Of a stretch of DNA of 64,000 nt, positions 12,116 to 22,849 are shown one piece after another; within the stretch, counting starts at the first letter, position 1; each line of letters starts with the position of its first letter. The notes under the pieces are model-generated. The model was not told the DNA's origin. It saw nothing but the letters and a program-made list of their open reading frames with translations, and did no database searches. Source of the stretch: Dugong dugon (taxonomy: Eukaryota; Chordata; Mammalia; Sirenia; Dugongidae); contig CM057462.1 in the NCBI GenBank assembly GCA_030035585.1, positions 92,277,234 to 92,341,233 on the forward strand, written 5' to 3'. The translations under genes and the position numbers were made by a program.

Positions 12116-12479
12116 TGTAAATATGTTCCTGTTTGGAAATAGGGGTTTTCTTTGTTATGTTAATGAGGTTATGCCAGTGTAGGGTGGATCCTAAGCCTAA
12201 TCACTTCTGAGTTATAAAAAGAGCAGAATAGACACAGAGACACAGAGGAGGGAAGACAGATGCCAAGGAACACCAAGGAACGTCAAGGAATGCCAAAGAT
12301 TGCCAGCAGGTACCAGAAACCAGGAGAGAGGCTCACAGAAGAAACCTACACAGCCGAGACCCTGATTTGGACTTCTAACTTCCAGAAATGTAAGAAAATA
12401 AATTTCTGTTCTTTAAAGCCACTCACTTATGGTATTTCTGTTATGGCAGCACTAGGTAACTAAGATAAGAACTGCCCCC

Positions 12480-12765
12480 CCCTTTTTAAATTAAGATATA
12501 GTTCACATACCATAATATTCACCCTTGTAAAATGTACAATTCAGTAGTTTCCAGCATATCTACAAGACTGTGCAGCCAACACCACTATCCAATTAAAGAA
12601 CATCTTTATCACCCCCTAAAAAACCCTGTTCCCATTAGTAGTCACTCTTCATTTCCCCCTTCCATTCATCCCCTGGAAACTACTAATCTACTTTCTGTCT
12701 CATAGAATTTGCCCATTTTGGACATTTCATATAAATGGAATTGTAAATATGTGGACTTTCGTGTC
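12480..12765 (-). mobile_element. Old L1 3' UTR
   Basis: Reverse-complement old L1 3' end: T-run, 'gtaaaatgtacaattcagta', 'aacaccactatccaat', 'ctactttctgtctcatag', 'atttcatataaatggaat'. Confidence 0.75.
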
Positions 12766-12774
12766 TGTTAAACT

Positions 12775-12895
12775 CTTACTTTAACACAAGGCAAATGCCC
12801 CCCGGACTGTGAGCTCCTGCAGAGTGAAGCCTGTTTTGTTCACCTTGTCTCCACAGTGCTCTGAATCCCTGTGCTTGTTAAATAAGTGACTGAGT
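12775..12895 (+). mobile_element. L2 LINE 3' fragment
   Basis: 'tgtgagctcctgcagagtga', 'tgttttgttcaccttgtct' and the terminal 'ttaaataagtgactgagtga' fit the L2 3' end. Confidence 0.6.
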
Positions 12896-12954
12896 GACAA
12901 ACGAATTATGAAGCAAATGAATGTAGACACTCAGTAGAATCAGAGTCTGATCTT

Positions 12955-13168
12955 TCCTGAGTGCTTACTATGGACCAGGCATGATGCTCAGTGCTTTGCC
13001 AAGACTACCTCGCTTCACCTCATAATGTCCTGATGAGATGAGCACTGATATCCCCAATTTACAGATGGGAACTCAGGGAGGTTAAATAACTGCAAGTCCC
13101 AGCTAGTGGGTGGTGGAACAAGACTTTGAACTCTTGCAGCCTGGCCTCAGAGCCTGCGCTTCTAAGCT
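12955..13168 (-). mobile_element. MIR
   Basis: 'gtgcttactatggaccaggc', 'tccccaatttacagatggga', 'gcttctaagc' in reverse-complement MIR order. Confidence 0.8.
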
Positions 13169-13246
13169 GTATGGAAAGGAAGATCCTTTAGCGATATAGT
13201 CCAACCTCCTCAGTCTGCAGTGAGAAAATGTAGGTCTATAATGCAT

Positions 13247-13590
13247 TCACATTGTTAGTTCAATGGTAGAATTCTCCATGAGGGAGGCCTGGCTTCCATT
13301 CCTGGCCAATGCACCTCATGCACAGCCACTACTCATCTGTCAGTGGTGGCTTGTGTGTTGCTATGATGCCAAACGGGTTTCAGCAGAGCTTCCAGACTAA
13401 AATGGACTAGGCAGAAAGACCTGATGATCTGCTTTCAAAAATCAGCCAGTGAAAACCTATGGATCACAACAGTCCAATTCAGAAATGATCATGGGGATAG
13501 AGCAGGACTGGGCAGTGTTTCCTTCCATTGTGCAGGGGTTGCCATGAGTTAGGGGCAGACTCAACAGCAGCTAACCAAAGCAACAACATA
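13247..13590 (+). mobile_element. tRNA-Gly-headed afrotherian SINE
   Basis: The first 70 bases look like a glycine tRNA gene: 'caatggtagaattctccatg' carries the A box and D-loop region, and 'ccattcctggccaatgca' the B box and 3' acceptor stem. The body has 'gtttcagcagagcttccaga' and 'aaacctatggatcacaac', and the tail 'actcaacagcagctaacc' with CAACAA repeats. The body is shared with the RTE 5' end on the minus strand near 37790-37870, and the tail with the RTE 3' end. This is not a functional tRNA gene. Confidence 0.88.
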
Positions 13591-14656
13591 ACGCATTCAC
13601 AGCTCTCTACTGAGTTTAATTTACAACTATCTGTTGAGCTCCTAGATGTGCAAATAGCCGTTCTATCTCCAAGGTCATGAATTAGTCAAGAATAAAGGTA
13701 ATTAAAGCAATAATTGCAATCCCCTGTGACACGCACCACAGTGGAGTTGTGCATCGAAGCTGTGGGAATGGAGGGGCAAAGTACCTGTGCAGGCTGCACA
13801 GGCCAGGACCTGAGCCAACCTTTCTGTCTTCTGCTGTTAGCAAAGTCCACCCCTATGCGTGAGCTCATGGGGTTCATTGCCACCCTCCCTCACACCCTCA
13901 GGGGCTACCTGGGAAGGTTGCCTTGACTTGGTTATTTTCCTTGGCAGGTCAGGGCCCAGGAAGAGAATCCAGCCCTGGCAAAGGCTGTCAAGGCCTTGCT
14001 TTTGCTTCTCTCAGGAAAGCGAGCAGGCACTTCCTTCCTGCTGCAGGGCAGGGCGAGGTTGCCAACTGGACTCCCTTGGTGTTTCTGGCCCGCTCATGGC
14101 TTTTCTTTTCTCACAAAGACTGCTGTGTTGGATCTGTTTTTCTAAGTCAGACAGTTATTTGATTTCCACCTCAGAACTCAGTGCCAGCATTCTGTGTTGC
14201 CAGCCTCTTCGCCACAGGCTGTGGTGTGAGAAGGAATTCGGGTTCCTGGAGCACAGCTCAGACAGCACTCCTAGATTCAGGTGGGTGGAGGTCAGGGGAG
14301 ACTGCCCACACCACCATCTAACACTCCAGCAGACCTCGGGCCTGGTCAGCAAGAGGGCGAAAAGGACCCCAGGCTCCATAGGCCGTGCCAGTGTTCACGC
14401 CACCTCCACGAGATGCCATGGACTCTGGAATGAAAACCAACCAGAACCTACTCCTCCCCTTTTCAATTTCCCCTTTGTTCCCTCTGTCTGGGTTCAGCAT
14501 GCAGGGACAGGTCAAAAGACGAGGGGCATTGTCTACGTGTGGTCAGCCAGGATGTAGTATCCTAAGGCCAGGCTGGTTGTAAGTGGTGGAACGGTTGTTA
14601 TTCACGCAACTAGAGGCCTCATAACTAAAGGAAACCCCAAACTATGTTGAGAGGGG
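13591..14656. other. Unique GC-rich DNA with a long open frame
   Basis: A plus-strand frame at 13859-14557 is open for 232 codons, the longest outside mobile elements in the plus direction. The translation is rich in Ser, Pro, Arg, Cys and Trp with no transmembrane pattern, domain or repeat I recognise, and no splice or poly(A) context supports it. Chance opening in GC-rich DNA is the likeliest reading. Confidence 0.35.
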
Positions 14657-14992
14657 GCAGTGGTGGTTCGGTTGCAGAATGCTCACCTTCCACGCAGTAG
14701 ACCCAGGTTGGAGTCCTCATCCACAACCCCCACCGTCCGTCAGTGGAGGCTTGTATGTTACCACGGGTGCTGAACAGGTTTCAGCTGAGCTTCCAGACTA
14801 AGACAGACTAGGAAGAAGGGCCTGGTGATCTACTTCCAAGATCACAATGGTCCGATCCACAACCAATCACAGGGATGGTACAGGACCAATAGATTTTCAT
14901 TCTATTGTACATGGGGTTGCCATGAGTCGGGGGTTGCCATGAGTCGGGGGCTGACTCAGGGCTGCCTCAATGGCAGCTAACAACAACAATCA
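14657..14992 (+). mobile_element. tRNA-Gly-headed afrotherian SINE
   Basis: Head 'gcagtggtggttcggttgc', then 'ttccacgcagtagacccag', body 'gtttcagctgagcttccaga', tail 'tggcagctaacaacaacaat'. It contains a short tandem duplication of 'gggttgccatgagtcggg' at about 14921-14955. Confidence 0.9.
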
Positions 14993-15429
14993 CATAGTTG
15001 GCTCAGGACAGGCCACAGCTGGAAGAGGAATCATGAAAACTGAGACCAGGAGGGTCAAAAACAGGTTGGGACGTGGTTAGGAATGTCCAGCTGCCTGGTG
15101 GACAGTTAAAGGTTCATGTGGTTGTCACAGGGGAGAAGAGATGGCTGAAAATGCCAGCCTGGGATAGAGTGGTCCTTTGGGAACGAGGCTGTATATAATG
15201 CCAAAGAGGGTGGGGGTGGGGGTGCCAACAGACATTTTTATGCTGTGGCTCAAGGTAGACTGACAACTTAAAGGAGTCAGGAAGTTCTAGACCCCTTCCT
15301 CATTTAACGCCCCTCCCGTTCTCTGTCCTTTGTGTGTCCAGTTCTGTCACCTGTCCCAGGAGGCATCCCCCAGCCACACCAGTGAGAGGTGAGCATTCCT
15401 GCCCCATTCCCTTGATTTCCTGACTTTTG
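14993..15429. other. Unique DNA, no gene seen
   Basis: No repeat or coding signature recognised; a G-rich patch lies at 15207-15222. Confidence 0.4.
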
Positions 15430-15560
15430 TCTGCCTCTAAGAGCTCCTATGCTACCTTGTTAGTATTGTGAACCATCCCTTCCCCCATGGACTATAAACT
15501 CTTTTAAGGCAGAGACCTTCCTCTATGGCACCTTGGAATGCTCTGTATCCTCGAAGGAAT
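15430..15560 (+). mobile_element. L2 LINE fragment
   Basis: 'ccatggactataaactcttt' and 'ggcagagaccttcctc' fit the L2 3' region. Decayed. Confidence 0.45.
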
Positions 15561-15599
15561 TATAACCTAGTTGGAGAAATAGAACATTTAAAAGATAAG

Positions 15600-16070
15600 T
15601 GTTTTGGTCAGGACACTTTGGGTTGCAAGTAACAAAACATGACTTAAAATGGCACACACACAAAGCACAGGGGTAGGGGTTTGTTAATTCACATAACTGT
15701 ATATTCCAGGTGCTGACCCAGCAGAGGTGAATCCAGGGGGTGGAGGGTGGGGGGTGGGGTGGCTCTCTGCTCTTTTCTCTTGTCTGTTGGCTTTCTTTTC
15801 AGGCAGGCTGGCCCCTTCTAGTGGCAGCTCCAGGCTTCCATGCCAACAGACAGGGGCTTCTCATTCTGAGTGGTTCTTTAAAATTCGTGGATAGAGACTC
15901 ATTGGTCTGGCTTGAGTCACATGCCATCCCAGAATCAACCACAGGCCAGAGGGTAGGAAGTGCTGATTGTCCAGGCCAGGTTATGTGCCCACCCCTGAAG
16001 CCAGGAAATGAGTCAGCTCCAACTGAACCACAGGGCCTGAGAATAGGGAGTGGTGTTTTTTTAAAAAAAA
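15600..16070 (-). mobile_element. Old LTR-type repeat (ERVL/MaLR-like)
   Basis: The run 'actttgggttgcaagtaaca', 'ggcaggctggccccttct', 'ggtctggcttgagtcacatg' and 'aaccacagggcctgagaata' is a common old mammalian repeat. Read on the minus strand it has the start and poly(A)-signal layout of an LTR, but the family name is uncertain. The 139-codon frame across it is incidental. Confidence 0.55.
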
Positions 16071-16471
16071 GGCAAGGCAAAAAACTAGACCTTGCTCCCA
16101 GGAGATGGCAGTGTTGTACAGTCTCTGGCTCCCCAGGATTCCCAAACCCACTTCTCTGAGGCCCTGGGAGTTATCAGGCTGAACCTTGACCCCTTAAGCC
16201 ATGGAGACCAAAGTCTATAGCTTTTTGAAAAAGCTGCACGTTCAAAACAGATTGGACGCAGAGCCTTTGTTTTGGAGACTCACAGCCCCCCAGTTCAAGA
16301 TAAATTCTCAATGAATCTAGTTTGGCTTTTGGTTATAGAACCCCATCTTTCCCAAGGTGGTTCAAAGGCTCCCATTCAGCCTTTATGCTCTACAATCTTG
16401 TAGGAGAGAGAACTTGGACAAGTGCTTCCTGAGGTTGTGGAAGGCTCTCCCTGCTCAGAATTTCTCTCTCA
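16071..16471. other. Unique DNA, no gene seen
   Basis: No repeat or coding signature recognised up to the L1 target site. Confidence 0.4.
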
Positions 16472-16485
16472 AATTCTGTCAGGCT

Positions 16486-16885
16486 CTGAAACTGGAAGGA
16501 CCCCGGAAGATACGGCCTCCGGACTCTCTGTTAGCCCAAAAGTAAAACCATTCCTAAGGCTAACTCTTCAGACAAAGATTAGACTGGACTATGGGACATA
16601 AAATGATTCTCGTAAAGTGTGTGCTTCTTAGCTCAAGTAGATACATGAGACTAAATGGGCAGCTCCTGTCCGGAGGCAAGATGAGAAGGCAGAGAGGGTC
16701 AGGAGCTGGTTGAATGGACACGGGAAATCCGGGGTGGAAGGGAGGAGTGTGCTGTCACAGTATAGGGAGAGCAACTAGGGTCACATAACAATGTATGTAT
16801 AAATTTTTGTATGAGAGACTAACTTGAATTGTAAACTTTGACTTAAAGCACAACAATGAAAAAATAAATAAATAAAAGGAAAAAG
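16486..16885 (+). mobile_element. Afrotherian L1 3' end with target-site duplication
   Basis: 'gatacggcctccggactctc', 'cagacaaagattagactgga', 'ggcagctcctgtccggaggc' and an AATAAATAAATAAA tail. Flanked by a perfect 14-base duplication, aattctgtcaggct, at 16472-16485 and 16886-16899, so this 400-base truncated insertion is exactly bounded. Confidence 0.92.
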
Positions 16886-16914
16886 AATTCTGTCAGGCTG
16901 AGGCTGCTACTGCT

Positions 16915-17143
16915 GTGTGTAAAATTTCACAGCTACCAACATGGATCCACAGTAGGCAGTCTTCTACTCAAATCCTGACTCTCCCACTTACTTTGTGCCC
17001 CTGGATGGCCCCTTACCTTCTCTCAATAAAAGGAGAATTATAATATCTACTTCTCAGGCTTGTGCTGAGTGATTAAGCCAGCAGTGTGGAAACCACCTGG
17101 CACCAAGCCTGGCGCATAGTAGGTGCTTAGTAAACATCAGTTT
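16915..17143 (+). mobile_element. MIR
   Basis: 'caaatcctgactctcccact', 'ccttaccttctctcaataaa', 'ggcgcatagtaggtgcttag' in plus MIR order. Confidence 0.85.
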
Positions 17144-17934
17144 TCGTCCCTGTCTCCCTCTTCCTCCCACTCACACCATCCTGGAGCCACACACACTGTG
17201 GAAGAAATTGTGAGAAAACTTCTCAGCAGGTTTTTTTTACTGGGAAATGTCTTAAAAAAAAAACCCTCTTCCCTTCTCCTCAAGCACCTTCCTATCCCTA
17301 GTGTGACTGCAAAGCCAGATTAGAAAGTGCCCGTGGTCATTAGAACACACCCCAGTCAGTTCATCCAAGTCACCGGTCCATCCACGTGAGCCCCCTCCTG
17401 CCGCTTCCCACCATGGGGAACCAGGTGCTCCTGGGAACCCGGGACTTACCCTGGCCCAGAGGCCTTGGCTCTCTTTCAGTTCATTTCTTTCTTTTGTGGT
17501 GGAGTATGCTGGCCACAGCGCTGGAAGCATTTTGGCCCTGGTGCTGGGGCCCTTATCTGTGCTGTGTGAGCCCTGTTCCTGCCACGTTAGAACCCATTAG
17601 CGAACACTCTGCAAAGGCTTTTGAAGGAGTAATCGGTTTGTAGAGGAAAGGGGCCGTGCCAAGCCAGGCCAGATGGAGTAAGTAATGAAGTCCCCAGATT
17701 AATCTCACTTGTCTTTTTTTTTTCCAATATGAAGGCTCAACCCAAAAGCTTGGCAGTCTCAAGACAAATTATACTTGTCAGCTTCAAAGTATAAGTTCCC
17801 TTCCAGGCCGGAATGTTTGCTCATTCTTTTTCCTTCTTTCCCTCTCCTTCTCCTTCTCTCTTGAAGTAAAAAAACTGGAGTACAAAATGGGGTGCTTATA
17901 AAATGTTGTGGCATTTTTGCATCAGTGTAATGAC
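17144..17934. other. Unique DNA, no gene seen
   Basis: No repeat recognised. Overlapping open frames on both strands (17252-17530 minus, 17386-17643 plus) carry no motif. 17830-17860 is a short pyrimidine tract. Confidence 0.4.
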
Positions 17935-18172
17935 CAAGAGCTTCCGTGGGGCATTTACTATGTACTAAGCAATGTGCTGAGTCCTCTACATGCAACTCAT
18001 TTTTTTTTCTCACAGTAACCCTGCAGGGGTTAGCAGTATCCCCATTTTACAGATTAGGAAACAAATAGAAATTCAGAGAGGATGACTGACTCAAAGTCAT
18101 AGAGTCAGTAAGTTATGGAGCTAGGATTCAACCTAGGTATGTGTTACACTGCGGTTGCACTACACTACACAC
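17935..18172 (-). mobile_element. MIR
   Basis: 'tatgtactaagcaatgtgct', 'ccccattttacagattagga', 'gctaggattcaacctagg' in reverse MIR order. Confidence 0.88.
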
Positions 18173-18258
18173 ACCCTTTAATCTTCGGAGCTGTTAATCT
18201 CTGATTTAAGTCACTGCTTGAGGCCAAGAACAGTTTTCAGATCCTTCCCATTGTTAAA

Positions 18259-18311
18259 GGCGCCCTGGTGGTGTGGTGGTTAAGAACTACAGCTGCTAAC
18301 CAAAAGATAGG
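18259..18311 (+). mobile_element. AfroSINE head, left arm of an inverted pair
   Basis: Only the tRNA-like head is present (ggcgccctggtggtgtggtg to 'gctaaccaaaagatagg'), abutting a minus-strand AfroSINE. Confidence 0.88.
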
Positions 18312-18453
18312 AAAAGCTCAATGGGGTTTCCAAGGCTGTAATCTTTACGGAAGCAGATTGCCACATCTTTCTCCAGAGTAGTGGCTGGTGGGTTTGAACC
18401 ACCGACCTTTTGGTTAGCAGTGGACTGCTTAACCACTATACCTCCAGGGCTCC
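18312..18453 (-). mobile_element. AfroSINE, right arm of an inverted pair
   Basis: Starts inside the tail half ('caatggggtttccaagg') and ends with the head 'cctccagggctcc'. Its last 52 bases are the approximate reverse complement of 18259-18311, giving a hairpin with a loop of about 90 bases. Confidence 0.9.
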
Positions 18454-18489
18454 TAATCCTTTCTCAGAGGTCACTAAGAAATTAGCTTC

Positions 18490-18565
18490 CTACCTCCCTT
18501 CTCTTCCCTTCCCCTTCCTTTCATTTCTTTTCCTTCCTTCCCTTCCTCCCTTCCTTCCATTCTTC
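18490..18565. repeat. Pyrimidine-rich (CCTT)n-like simple repeat
   Basis: Nearly uninterrupted C/T run made of ccttcc and ttcctt units. Confidence 0.85.
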
Positions 18566-18826
18566 GTCAAATATTTATGTGCCAGCTGGTGATGCAATGG
18601 TGAGCAAGGCAGGACATAGTCTCTGCCCTTCAGGAACATCAGTTTGGTGAAGGAGAAAGAAGTACGATTATAGTTCAGTGAAAGAGAGGTGCATGGAGGG
18701 CTATGGAAGCACACAAAAGGGCACCCAATCAGCCTGTGGGAGGGGGAAGTGGCTGTCAAGGAAGGCATGGAGGAAGTGATACCTGGGAGGTCTAGGGCAA
18801 GAGCAAGAGTTAGCAAGGTTAAGACG

Positions 18827-19019
18827 GGGTTGCCATTATTTAGCAAATAAAAATACAGGATACCCAGTTAAATTTGAATTTCAAATAAACAACAAATACG
18901 TTTCTTGTGTAAGTATGTCCCACGCTATACTTGGGACATATTTATACTAAAAAAAATTATTTGTTGTTTATCTGAAATTCAAATTTAACTGGGCATCCTG
19001 TATTTTATTTCGCAACCCT
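18827..19019. mobile_element. Palindromic DNA-transposon MITE, MER53-like
   Basis: Terminal inverted repeats gggttgcc and ggcaaccc-like 'gcaaccct' enclose two long arms: 'ttaaatttgaatttcaaat' on the left and 'tgaaattcaaatttaac' on the right, with 'gggacatatttatacta' between. Length (193 bases) and near-perfect palindromy fit the non-autonomous MER53 family. The name is from memory. Confidence 0.75.
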
Positions 19020-19124
19020 AGAACCATTAAGAGAAGTAGAAAAGGCATTTAGAGCAGTGTGCCAGGGCAGCTAGAAGATGTTCAGTGCTGTTTTCCTAGC
19101 CCAGCACAACGGACCTAATAGCCC

Positions 19125-19239
19125 ATCAAGGACAGAGCAACCAATGTCACAAAACAATATGCGTATAAATGTTTGAATGATAAATGAACCTGAGCTGTAA
19201 ACTTTCATCTAAAGCCCAATTGAAAAAAAAAAAAGAAAA
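19125..19239 (+). mobile_element. Afrotherian L1 3' tail
   Basis: 'gtcacaaaacaatatgcgta', 'gagctgtaaactttcatcta' and a poly(A) run at 19223-19234, immediately upstream of another L1 3' end. Confidence 0.75.
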
Positions 19240-20632
19240 GAACAGAGCTCAACGATGAGTCCATGAAACATCTCACAACATGGGTGAACCTGGAGGGCAT
19301 TATGCTGGGTGAAATAAGTCAATCACAAAAGGACAAATATTGTATGAGACCACTACTACAAAAAGTCAAGAAAAGGTTAACACACAGAAAGAGACATTCT
19401 TTGATGGTTACCAGGGATGGGATGGGGGAGGGTGGGAAAATCACTTGCTTGATAGTAGATACACGTTAATTTTGGTCAACGGAAAAGCAATACACAATAT
19501 GGGGGAAGTCAGCACAACATGACCAAGGCCAAGGAAGACACTGAGAGGTACACAAGTAAGATACAACAATGGTAAATAATATTACATATATAATCCTGCA
19601 ACAACAGTAAAAACAAACAATAATTTATGAGCAGATATATAGGTAGATAAGCTGAACAAATGAGGCATGGCATATGGGAGTACACCCATGTGCATATATA
19701 GGTTTGATAGTGGATATTTCTACATACGTACTTGTATGTGTTGCAAATATATCATGTATATAATAGAGCACACAGGGGGCATAGTCATGAAAACTTCTTA
19801 GCCATAACCAAACACTTCACGGGACTGAGTTACCGGGCTTGAGGGCTAGGGACCATAGTCTCGGGGGACATCTAGGTCAACTGGCACAACGTAATCCATA
19901 AAGACAAGTTCAATATCCTATTCTGGTGAATAGTGACTGGTGTCTTAAAAGCTTGCAAGTGGCCATCTAAGATACAATTATTGGTCTCTCCCCATATGGA
20001 ACAAAGAAGAGTGAAGAAAATAAAATACTCAAGGAAACAATTCGTCCAAAGGACTAATGGACCACACGAACCACAGCTTCCTCTAGCTTGAGAGCTGAAG
20101 AACTAGATGGTGCCCAGCTACCACTACTGATTGCTCTGATCAGGATCACAATAGAGGGTCTGGGACAGAGTGGGAGAAATGTGTAGAACAAAATTCAAAT
20201 TCATTAAAAAAATAAAAAAGACCAGACTTATTGGTCTGATAGAGACTGATGGAACCCCCAAGACTAGGGCCCTTAGATACCCTTCAGACTTGCACATGAA
20301 CCCACTCCTGCTGATCACCTTTCAGCCAAACAGTAGGCAGGCCTATAAAGTGAGCAATAACACCAGTGAGGAATGAGCACCTCAGAACATTCAAATATAC
20401 AAGACTAAAAGGGTAGCATTTACTCCAAAACAAATTTCAGAAGGCAGGAAGCGGCAGGAAAGCTGGGCAAATGGAAATGGGGAAACCAGGGTGTAAGTGT
20501 GGAGACCGCTGTCACATTGAACAGATTGCAACCAATGTTACTAACACATCTGTGTATAAATTGTTGAATGGGAAACTAACTTGCTCTGTAAACTTTCACC
20601 TAAACCGCAATAAAATGCTTTAAAAAAAAGCC
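19240..20632 (+). mobile_element. Afrotherian L1, 1.4-kb 3' end
   Basis: Begins in the last part of ORF2 ('cacaacatgggtgaacctgg', 'gctgggtgaaataagtcaat') and continues through a long 3' UTR ('taaaagcttgcaagtggcc', 'aggaagcggcaggaaagc') to 'gtaaactttcacctaaaccg' and aataaaatgc with an A-run. Open frames inside are decayed 3'-UTR sequence. Confidence 0.88.
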
Positions 20633-20673
20633 CCCAAACCATCCTAAAATAGTCCTCACTATGCCTTCTTCAA

Positions 20674-20881
20674 GGAGCCCTGGTGGTACAGTGGTTAAAG
20701 CACTCGGCTGCTAAATGAAAGTTCGAGAATTTGAACCCACCAGCTGCTCCTCGGGAGAAACACGTGGCAGTCTGCTTCTGTAAAGATTTACGACTTTGGA
20801 AACCCTATGAGGGAAGTTCTACCCTGTCCAACAGCATCACTTTGAGTCAGAATCAACTCTACAGCAGTGGGTTTGGTTTTG
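20674..20881 (+). mobile_element. AfroSINE, full length
   Basis: Head ggagccctggtggtacagtg, 'cagtctgcttctgtaaag' middle, tail 'tctacagcagtgggtttgg'. It keeps the central block lost from the short subfamily. Flanks show imperfect duplication (atgccttcttc, atgcttccttt). Confidence 0.95.
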
Positions 20882-21944
20882 GGATGCTTCCTTTGTCTGA
20901 GAATGTTTTGCCAACTTTGCAAGTGAGAACTAATCGTTTCCCTCAGGAGACAAACCACACTGTTACTACGACAACCAGAATACAGATTTAGCACAGCCTT
21001 GGGTAGGATGGGGTGAAGCTGAATACTTGTACTGAAGAGTTATAAATCTGGAGAGTTGTAAAAATTAGCTAGTTTATATTCTCAAAAAATCTGGAGAATA
21101 TTTGTGGGAATAGGTTTTGAGGAAGCTGAATCAAGGAGCATGGTCTATATTTTGGATCAGGCCAAATATAGAGATAGGAGCACTTCGGGGAAGACTGTTC
21201 AGTGCAAATGTATTTTGACCCACGACAAATTACATACCAAAAGTCAAAAATTCCTTAACAAGTGAACCACTTTTTCTGTAGAAACTTTTATTTTAGTTAT
21301 GAAAAGTATAGATTGGTGAGGTGTATCAGTGGGGGTTTAGTGTGGGAAATAGGAAAAAAGAAAAAGAACAGAGCTCAAATTCTGCTTTTTGTGTGTTTTT
21401 CTACAGCCTCTCAGTGGATACCCAAGTGGATACCCAAGTGGATAAGGATTCCTTCCCATTTCCACTGCCCTCACTCTCCTTCAGACCCTCCTCATCCCAC
21501 AACTTCCAAAAGAGGTTCTGCTTTCAACTTCCCTCCCTGCATCCATTTCCTGTCACATGGCTGAAACTTTCAGGGTCCTCTTAGAATCACAGAAAGTTTA
21601 GGAGTGGATGGGCTTTGAATTCATCTTTGTATTTTAAAGACAAGGAAAGTGCAGAAGAAGAGGAAATGGATTACATCTAAGGACACCCCATGAGTTAGTG
21701 GCAGAGGAACATAAGAATCCAGGGTTCCTACTCCTGTATCCCTCACTATTCACCACTTCTCATAACGTCCTGCTTTGCACACTTTATCCAAATCTTTGTT
21801 ATGTCTTCATTGTCTCAGGAGATAATTAGATCATCCATCCAAACCTTCCTTTATTAACTATTGATGATTGTGTTTTCTCACCCTGCGTAGACTGTTAACT
21901 CTTTGAGGTAAAATTTCGTACATCTGGTGCTTGGGAGTCATGCC
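20882..21944. other. Unique DNA before the provirus
   Basis: No gene recognised. tggatacccaag is repeated twice in tandem at 21415-21438. 21590-21740 may hold a faint old SINE-like stretch, unassigned. The provirus target sequence cttc is at 21945-21948. Confidence 0.4.
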
Positions 21945-21948
21945 CTTC

Positions 21949-22525
21949 TGTAACCAACAGGGTTAAACTGTTCCCCCTCCTGGGATGTAACTGACAGGAT
22001 TAAACTGTTCCCCTTCCTGGAATGTAACCGACAGGGTTGAACTGTTCCCTCATCTCCCATCATACCCAGGTCTGTGTGTTCCTAATAAGGCATTCTGTGT
22101 AGCAGCCCAAGGCCATCCTACTGCTCCTCTGCTTAAGGCTGCTTCACTGCCCACTGCCCCTCTTCCATTTGGACTTGAGCAATTAGCCACAAAGCTGTCC
22201 TTAGATAAACTCCATGCATCATATCCCCCCCAAAAAACACACATCCCATAGCCACCATATTGCATTCCCCACTGCACCCCCATAGACATTAATTAGTTCC
22301 TGACATTGCTGGCCTATTCCCAGAAACTCCATGAATTATGCATAAGTTCCCTATCCTGAACCCTAGAATCCCCAACCTCGGGGAACTTGATTTGAGACTA
22401 AGTCTCCGAGCTCCTTGCTTGACTAGCTTATAATAAAAGTCTACTTTCTATTTCTCAGAGGCCCAGTGTCTCTCATTGACTTGAGTCATTCACTTTTTTT
22501 GAGACTGAGAAACGGATTCTGGGTA
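21949..22525 (+). repeat. 5' LTR
   Basis: Starts tgtaaccaacagggttaaac. The first 111 bases are three tandem copies of a 37-base unit (starts 21949, 21986, 22023). A poly(A) signal aataaa lies at 22432-22437, followed by 'cagaggcccagtgtctctca'. The right edge is estimated from alignment with the 3' LTR and may be off by 10-30 bases. No primer binding site was identified with confidence. Confidence 0.82.
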
Positions 22526-22849
22526 AGGATCCTGATCTGGTGAGTATTGTGTGAACGGTGTCACAAGTACCTGAGGGCTTTTGAGGGAGTGAGTGACTTA
22601 GGAGCTAGGGGCTAGCCCAAGAGAACTACCGTTTCTGTCAGAATCTGAGTGGTTGAGGGTTATACTTCTCCTGTCATAAGAAACCCCCGTTGCACCTTGC
22701 TCGTTGTGGTTCTAGTACTCTTGGTTTTTCTGGTTTCTAGTTTTGGCCTAGGCTCAGGTATGGGGAATGCACAAGATATACCAAAGTGCAGCCCCCTAGG
22801 ATGCACCTAGCTAATTGGTTTTTTTCTTTTCTTTTTTTTTAGTTATGAT

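Larger units (their letters stand above)
11456..12475 (+). mobile_element. MaLR LTR split by later insertions
   Basis: The LTR starts 'tatggatggaattgtgtccc' (11456-11500) and resumes at about 12116 with 'ggaaataggggttttctttg', 'tgccaaagattgccagcag', 'aaataaatttctgttc' and 'tatggcagcactaggtaact'. This is the beginning and remainder of one MLT1/MST-like LTR. The gap holds an L1 tail and two AfroSINEs. Confidence 0.8.

Noticed and set aside
13859-14557. 232-codon plus-strand open frame in non-repetitive DNA
   Set aside because: No domain, no codon-level sign of constraint, no splice or poly(A) context. GC-rich DNA opens such frames by chance.
22526-22560. Search for an ERV primer binding site after the 5' LTR
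   Set aside because: tggtgagtattg at 22539 starts with TGG but I could not match it to a tRNA 3' end, and the LTR edge is uncertain.
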